Of a DNA stretch of 64,000 bases, positions 61,801-64,000 are shown one piece after another (the stretch's first letter is position 1; the number at the start of each line of letters is the position of its first letter). This stretch comes from Martelella limonii. Lineage in GTDB: Bacteria > Pseudomonadota > Alphaproteobacteria > Rhizobiales > Rhizobiaceae. The notes under the pieces were generated by a model. It was not told where the DNA came from and ran no database searches. It worked only from the letters and a program-made list of their open reading frames with translations. The stretch covers positions 423,140 through 487,139 of the forward strand of contig NZ_JABUOU010000003.1 of assembly GCF_013344475.1 (NCBI RefSeq), given 5' to 3'. The position numbers and the translations under genes are program-made.

Positions 61801-63626
61801 CCGCCGTTCCACCACGGACCGTGATTGTCGCCGCCGCTCGCGATCGTCCAGTTGTCGCTCTCGGTGTCCCATGTCCCCGTCCCGCCCGCGCCGCCTGCCG
61901 GGGCGGTAGCGGAAGAGGGGCTCCAATAGACATAGTCCTGGTCGGGCGCCTCGCCGAAGAACAGGAGGGCGACGGTATGACCGCCATTGTATTGATAGTC
62001 GATCCTGTAGGAGGGCTTTGGAATGGGCTGATTGCCATTCGTCGTATCGAGCACGACGACCATGCCAAACTCGGCGACGAGGTTGCCATAATCCCCGATC
62101 AGAACATAGTCGCCGGGCGCATTGGCGCCGCCATAGTAGATGGTGACGGTGCCTTCGAGATCGAGGTTTCCCCCCACCTTGGATATCGGAACGGTATTCG
62201 GGTCATTGTCGGCGAAATACAGGTAGGTATTGCTACCACTCTGTGACACGAAGTCGCCTTCGACGGTCACGTAAGGCAGCAGCGCTGCGCTTCCACCCGA
62301 CACCGATTGCGGCGCGTTGATGGAGACGCTGCCGGAGGTAAGGTTGATAGAACCGACCTGGTCATAGGCGACATAGCTGCCTCCGGCCACATTGACATTG
62401 CCAAGGAAACCCAGCGGGTGAACCAGCGTCCCGCCGAAAATGTTGACATTGCTATCCTGCGGATTGCCGGAATTGCCGACGCTCTGGATCGTGGTGAAGC
62501 CGGCATAGTGGTTGACCGTCAACCCCTCGGGCCCATCGCCGGGGCTGGTAAGATTGAGCTGGAAATTGTCTTTCATCGTTGCGGTATGGTTGACATCCAC
62601 ACTGCTCCCAGCATCCGTAAACACTTGGGTGAGTGCGCTGAGATTGCCCGGCGCATAACGCGGATTTCCCAGATTGTTGGGATCCCCGATCACCAGCCGC
62701 CCTTGTCCTCCGTCCACGCCAAGCAGAACCGTGGTGCGGGCATCAAGGGTCGTCTGCAGCAAGCCGCCATCGGCAAGCACGAGCATGGCTGCATTGTTTA
62801 CGCCCGACCCGACCACAAGGGCCTGTGTTTCGGAAACGAGCTCGCCTTTGACGGCGACGGCGCCCTTGCCGACGGTTGCCGTGTTCGTGACCGTGACCGT
62901 GCCGCCGCCATCCACGAAGACATTGCCGCCGCCGTCGATCAGCAGGTCCTCGAGCGTGAACCTGCTGCCGGCCCCGGCAACGATCGCCCCTGCCGTATTG
63001 AGCAGATGGAAAGATGCAGCGCTCGCGACGGCGCCGCCATCAATCTTCAGGCCGACATTGGCGTAGGACTTTCCCCGGCGATCGACATAGGTCTGCGTAC
63101 CGCTTGCCACCGCGACATCGTTGAAAACCGCGCGCGCACCGCTGGTGACGTTGATGTAGCCGGCGCCCGCAAAGTTGGCGCCGGCAAGCCCGACGAAGAC
63201 ATCGACCCCCTCGCCCATCGTCAAAACCGTGGAAGCGTCGCTCACGGTTACGTTCATATTCGCCCGGTCAAGCGGACCAAGACCTGCTGCGCTGCCCGGC
63301 GAGCCGATGTAAAACGGGCCATCCGTCAGCGTGACATTTGAGCCCTGATTGAAAATGAAGGTCACCGGATCGCGATCGGTATAGAGCGCCGCTGGCTCGG
63401 GAATATCCTGGGTGCAGTCCAGTCCGGAAAATGTATAGGTCTGATCCTGCTGCACATAGCCGCAGGCTGCAAGCGCGCCTCCCCCCCAGAGATAAAACCC
63501 GGCACCCAGCACCAGGGCACCCGAAAATGCCGTGCCGGCCAGAAGACCATGCAGGCTGGAGCGTCGGCCGGACGGCACCTCTGACAGAACGGAGCGGCGA
63601 TGGAGAAGTGATGGAGCGGCAAGCAT
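55878..63626 (-). CDS. Giant autotransporter with beta-strand (PATR) repeats
   Basis: A 2582-residue type Va autotransporter. The N-terminus has an extended signal region (basic HRRSVLSEVPSGRRSS, then a hydrophobic core to ALAACG, about 53 residues). The passenger (to about 2300) is Gly/Thr/Ala-rich beta-helix type. Four modules repeat at about 565-687, 952-1082, 1492-1619 and 1844-1959: each has a YW box (YWSPS, YWNGD, YWNPG, YWDPA) then a strand repeat such as GTLILSGDNSYGGG. The last 270 residues are the barrel (GIGVWATGYGSW ... ARLNIRF, ends in Phe). Start at 63626 follows GGGGGA; a 13-codon extension is rejected. The gene uses the minus strand only; large plus-strand frames opposite are shadows. 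Passenger function is not known. Confidence 0.92.
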   Translation of the reverse strand: MLAAPSLLHRRSVLSEVPSGRRSSLHGLLAGTAFSGALVLGAGFYLWGGGALAACGYVQQDQTYTFSGLDCTQDIPEPAALYTDRDPVTFIFNQGSNVTLTDGPFYIGSPGSAAGLGPLDRANMNVTVSDASTVLTMGEGVDVFVGLAGANFAGAGYINVTSGARAVFNDVAVASGTQTYVDRRGKSYANVGLKIDGGAVASAASFHLLNTAGAIVAGAGSRFTLEDLLIDGGGNVFVDGGGTVTVTNTATVGKGAVAVKGELVSETQALVVGSGVNNAAMLVLADGGLLQTTLDARTTVLLGVDGGQGRLVIGDPNNLGNPRYAPGNLSALTQVFTDAGSSVDVNHTATMKDNFQLNLTSPGDGPEGLTVNHYAGFTTIQSVGNSGNPQDSNVNIFGGTLVHPLGFLGNVNVAGGSYVAYDQVGSINLTSGSVSINAPQSVSGGSAALLPYVTVEGDFVSQSGSNTYLYFADNDPNTVPISKVGGNLDLEGTVTIYYGGANAPGDYVLIGDYGNLVAEFGMVVVLDTTNGNQPIPKPSYRIDYQYNGGHTVALLFFGEAPDQDYVYWSPSSATAPAGGAGGTGTWDTESDNWTIASGGDNHGPWWNGGQTAYFANGQGTVTVDGASGIIVDGIEVSSGPYLFTGGGLKLGGTDGGATISVHSATAEFNLSIGQSNGTARLTKTGDGTLILSGDNSYGGGTDIQQGTLQIGSASGNGSVKEAITGAGALTLYTDTSVDFGNNINSFTGSFQLASNGSGIISLTGANGMYAGTTGNAQGAAIMNVIGSHGGTVAIDGGMTLAGTGTVGSAGATVTIGATSSGALMPGDYRTGEDARGTLTIGGDLVLTSGAAGATTQLQIGDLETDLVVVTGALTIGGDLIVDFSGAGYGEDNPYTLMTYASLAGGGFMDIKIYDVNAGSQRLGDEDYQLIDNYNNTNTMVLFVKDQMPEQDFYWNGDSSTPTPLGLGGSGTWSVPGTTNLLNWTTQSGTIVGPWRNGKTAIFATAAGTVTVDGAGAPAMQVAGMTFAVSGYELTYKTSAEADALMLVPDEDDKNPVIAVNSGTAEIGVSLAGAVDVTKAGSGTLILTADNSYTGVTTISGGTLQLGNSAAMLNGTLAGDIAFGGISGLALTIDIYNDTTFANVLSGPAGSFNIGGSGSLAFTGDTSDFEGDVWIYGDASVALTGTLASDELTVGIDRNGGSEGNTALVLTGSGRANIGSPSTGAMTLQTVGDGSATLAFGAGSADLPAEPGSTWARTIVMSGAATNIVFNHTATDLSLFDVKAKITSVRDGDGVILQKAGYTHMSGSLSSFEGTVNITGGTLHLLNSTLGGHTVVFGGSGLDDPAYGTLSGSGYVSGSGPIALTVKPYGALENGPHETLEVDGPAVLENNARLIVRLDSADEETLNPFAYPLFDMREIVTDSTSVIHVDVRPIGGQVLANGSYLLMMYRYWDNAANERFSLVQQDKGYSINVITNSGLVYLDVDSTETGRPYWNPGEGTQVSGFGGSGTWTMLAGNQAWSDEDGGNNGLWRQGATPIFSGQPGTVSVDISSGAITVGGLVFETDTTLAAADATRDALVLDDAATYVTAAVADGITATVALPLSGATGLLKAGQGTLVMTAANTFDGGTSVSAGTLMLADSATGGTAGSLAGTVTIAAGATLSVDTAGTLVFGAANQILATAPTAAFHIAGGTVHIDSDSSRFSGSTTVDGTLQGKGTLGGTTTVNGTLAGTVANATPLTLANLTLAAAATLAVELAATPNADPLISVSQFTPEGSNVLINVLGGGDPNTALANGDYLLVATAASMSGTPNLQLDASITNPDYQLQYLMKGLYLTVDDGTPDLYWDPAQRDWTADPNDIDWSGANGLRHSAWRDGAIAHFTGAPDVIAVHSPAAGRPSSRIRFGGLVFTADGYVLTDGGHDDVLEIAGANADITVEGAATATIDLPVAGSGQLTKRASGTLLLTAANTYEGGTDVREGRLQIAGDGALHGAGAIHIAPSATFSWAANDATLSGPISGRGTFVKEMTGSVLTLSGDSSAFAGRFSLLSGTLAMSGRMGGSVEVASGATITGTGTFGDVMLEDGATFIVGDGASLSSVSRVKSLTTSPTSVIATVVDLAQGAASTIVADGDVTLDGAVIRFPYRPGARKGDSVTLIDSLNGRIVENAEIAIEPGGGLLTYDSKVVNGNELVLFVASTLMEARCGDLSLTGNACGTMEAVQTLPPASPLFEVVEAAETDDLEDGLSSLSGDAYASMSGAMVANSHYLRDATGRHVRGALGGIAGGETISAVSNYAAETPVLTPFGAFVEENSGIGVWATGYGSWSRIKGEGGSATITDSAGGFYLGADFAAFDTMRFGAVVGYGQSSYEVDARNVTGRSDDFTLGFYGGGQWGGFGSDFGMAYTWHDVTADREIDFSTLSERERGSYNAGTFQVYGDLGYTFAITDSFQIEPYVDASYIHQQSGSFTEAGGVAALFHPESEMDTWFTTVGVRSAWEFRLGEYQSRLTAAAGWRAGFGDLNPAEQVAFDGGDVFGITGAPLAKNQGIVSVGFETQFTDKVSVGLNYTGQFGGGNESQNVSARLNIRF

Positions 63627-63738
63627 GCAATATCCCCCGAAAGCAGGAAAACCAGGAAGGCCCAAGGATAGACGTGCGCACCACGCTTATTCCATTTAAT
63701 ACTTTTTATTATCTCGACTTAGATTAACCATCAATTCA

Positions 63739-63761
63739 TTTACACTCAATATGAATGTAAA
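63739..63761. promoter_or_regulatory. Palindrome in the AT-rich autotransporter control region
   Basis: TTTACACTC, centre AATAT, GAATGTAAA: 9-base arms with one mismatch. It lies 113 bases upstream of the autotransporter start on the minus strand, in a 63690-63800 stretch far richer in A/T than the rest. It could be an operator or promoter core. Confidence 0.4.
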
Positions 63762-63867
63762 ATAATGTATTTTTCGGATTTTATACTTGTATGGAAATTC
63801 TGGCGCCAGAGCCGGTATTGCGTCCATCAGCACGGCGTCCGGAAAGAAGGAGCCGCATCGATGCCCG

Positions 63868-63892
63868 AAGGCCCGGCCGATGGCCGGGCCTT
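63868..63892 (-). terminator. Terminator of the second autotransporter gene
   Basis: AAGGCCCGGCC, GAT, GGCCGGGCCTT, identical to 55844-55868, 9 bases past the stop of the partial gene at 63902. Confidence 0.8.
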
Positions 63893-63901
63893 CGTCGCTC
63901 C

Positions 63902-64000
63902 TCAGAAGCGGATGTTGAGGCGGGCGGAGACGTTCTGGCTTTCATTGCCGCCGCCGAACTGGCCGGTATAGTTGAGGCCGACCGAGACCTTGTCGGTGAA
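63902..64000 (-). CDS. Second autotransporter, C-terminal fragment (cut by window edge)
   Basis: The last 32 codons plus stop of a gene on the minus strand. The residues (FTDKVSVGLNYTGQF ... ARLNIRF, terminal Phe) are the final barrel strands and equal the end of the 2582-residue autotransporter, base for base. The remainder lies beyond the window. It is directly upstream in the same orientation, so the two are a tandem pair, each with its own identical terminator. Confidence 0.9.
   Translation of the reverse strand, partial: FTDKVSVGLNYTGQFGGGNESQNVSARLNIRF

Larger units (their letters stand above)
63868..64000 (-). repeat. 133-base exact direct repeat of the autotransporter 3' end
   Basis: Every base from 63868 to the window end matches 55844-55976, offset 8024. 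It covers the terminator and the last 33 codons of an autotransporter gene. The true length is cut by the window edge. Confidence 0.97.

Noticed and set aside
55749..62246. Several plus-strand frames of over 500 codons opposite the autotransporter
   Set aside because: The minus-strand gene has a signal peptide, repeats and a complete barrel. The opposite frames have none and merely mirror the repeats.
63765..63971. 68-codon plus-strand frame at the window end
   Set aside because: Runs antisense over the repeated autotransporter 3' end and lacks any start signal.

Overview
The window is GC-rich chromosomal DNA, densely coded and with few long gaps, from an alphaproteobacterium, most likely of the order Hyphomicrobiales (Rhizobiales). 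The reasons are the order prmC-prfA-ptsP-lysC next to a DUF4167 protein, the purE-purK pair near a cysteine-free rpmJ and a DUF465 protein, a RutR-type regulator beside reductive pyrimidine genes, and palindromic intergenic repeats of rhizobial style. Genus is not determined. No rRNA, tRNA, CRISPR array or intact insertion sequence was seen.

Layout. 1-8.4 kb: a clipped secreted protein, uracil-DNA glycosylase, an aldehyde dehydrogenase, a RidA-like protein, a uronate block (2-keto-3-deoxygluconate kinase and GntR regulator divergent from uronate isomerase) and feoAB for ferrous iron. 8.7-12.6 kb: typA, then a TPP riboswitch driving a two-gene ThiXY-type pyrimidine-precursor transporter that has no ATPase beside it. 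12.7-28 kb: housekeeping genes (rpmJ, purEK, rpsA, cmk, prmC, prfA, ptsP, lysC) with a composite trypsin-like protease and several small proteins. 28.2-33.1 kb: a cobalamin riboswitch followed by btuB-btuF-btuC-btuD on the minus strand, a complete B12 uptake set. 33.2-35.7 kb: a DUF421 protein, pncB and two small membrane proteins.

35.9-50.7 kb is the most coherent accessory region. It holds preT-preA (dihydropyrimidine dehydrogenase), a CHASE-PAS-GGDEF-EAL signalling protein, a RutR-like TetR repressor, an M20-family N-carbamoyl amidohydrolase, dihydropyrimidinase, a LysE exporter, a NUDIX hydrolase and a full ABC importer with an NMT1/THI5-like binding protein. Together these would import a pyrimidine or hydantoin, reduce the ring, open it and release a beta-amino acid. 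Matching TTTACC-type palindromes lie in front of preT and between rutR and the amidohydrolase. A palindromic repeat plus a DUF559 nuclease-like gene interrupts the operon.

51.1-64 kb: a two-gene RND efflux system, then a 2582-residue autotransporter on the minus strand. The last 133 bases of the window repeat exactly the 3' end and terminator of that autotransporter gene, so a second autotransporter gene with an identical C-terminus starts beyond the window. This tandem pair, the ATPase-less riboswitch transporter and the pyrimidine/c-di-GMP cluster are the points most worth follow-up.
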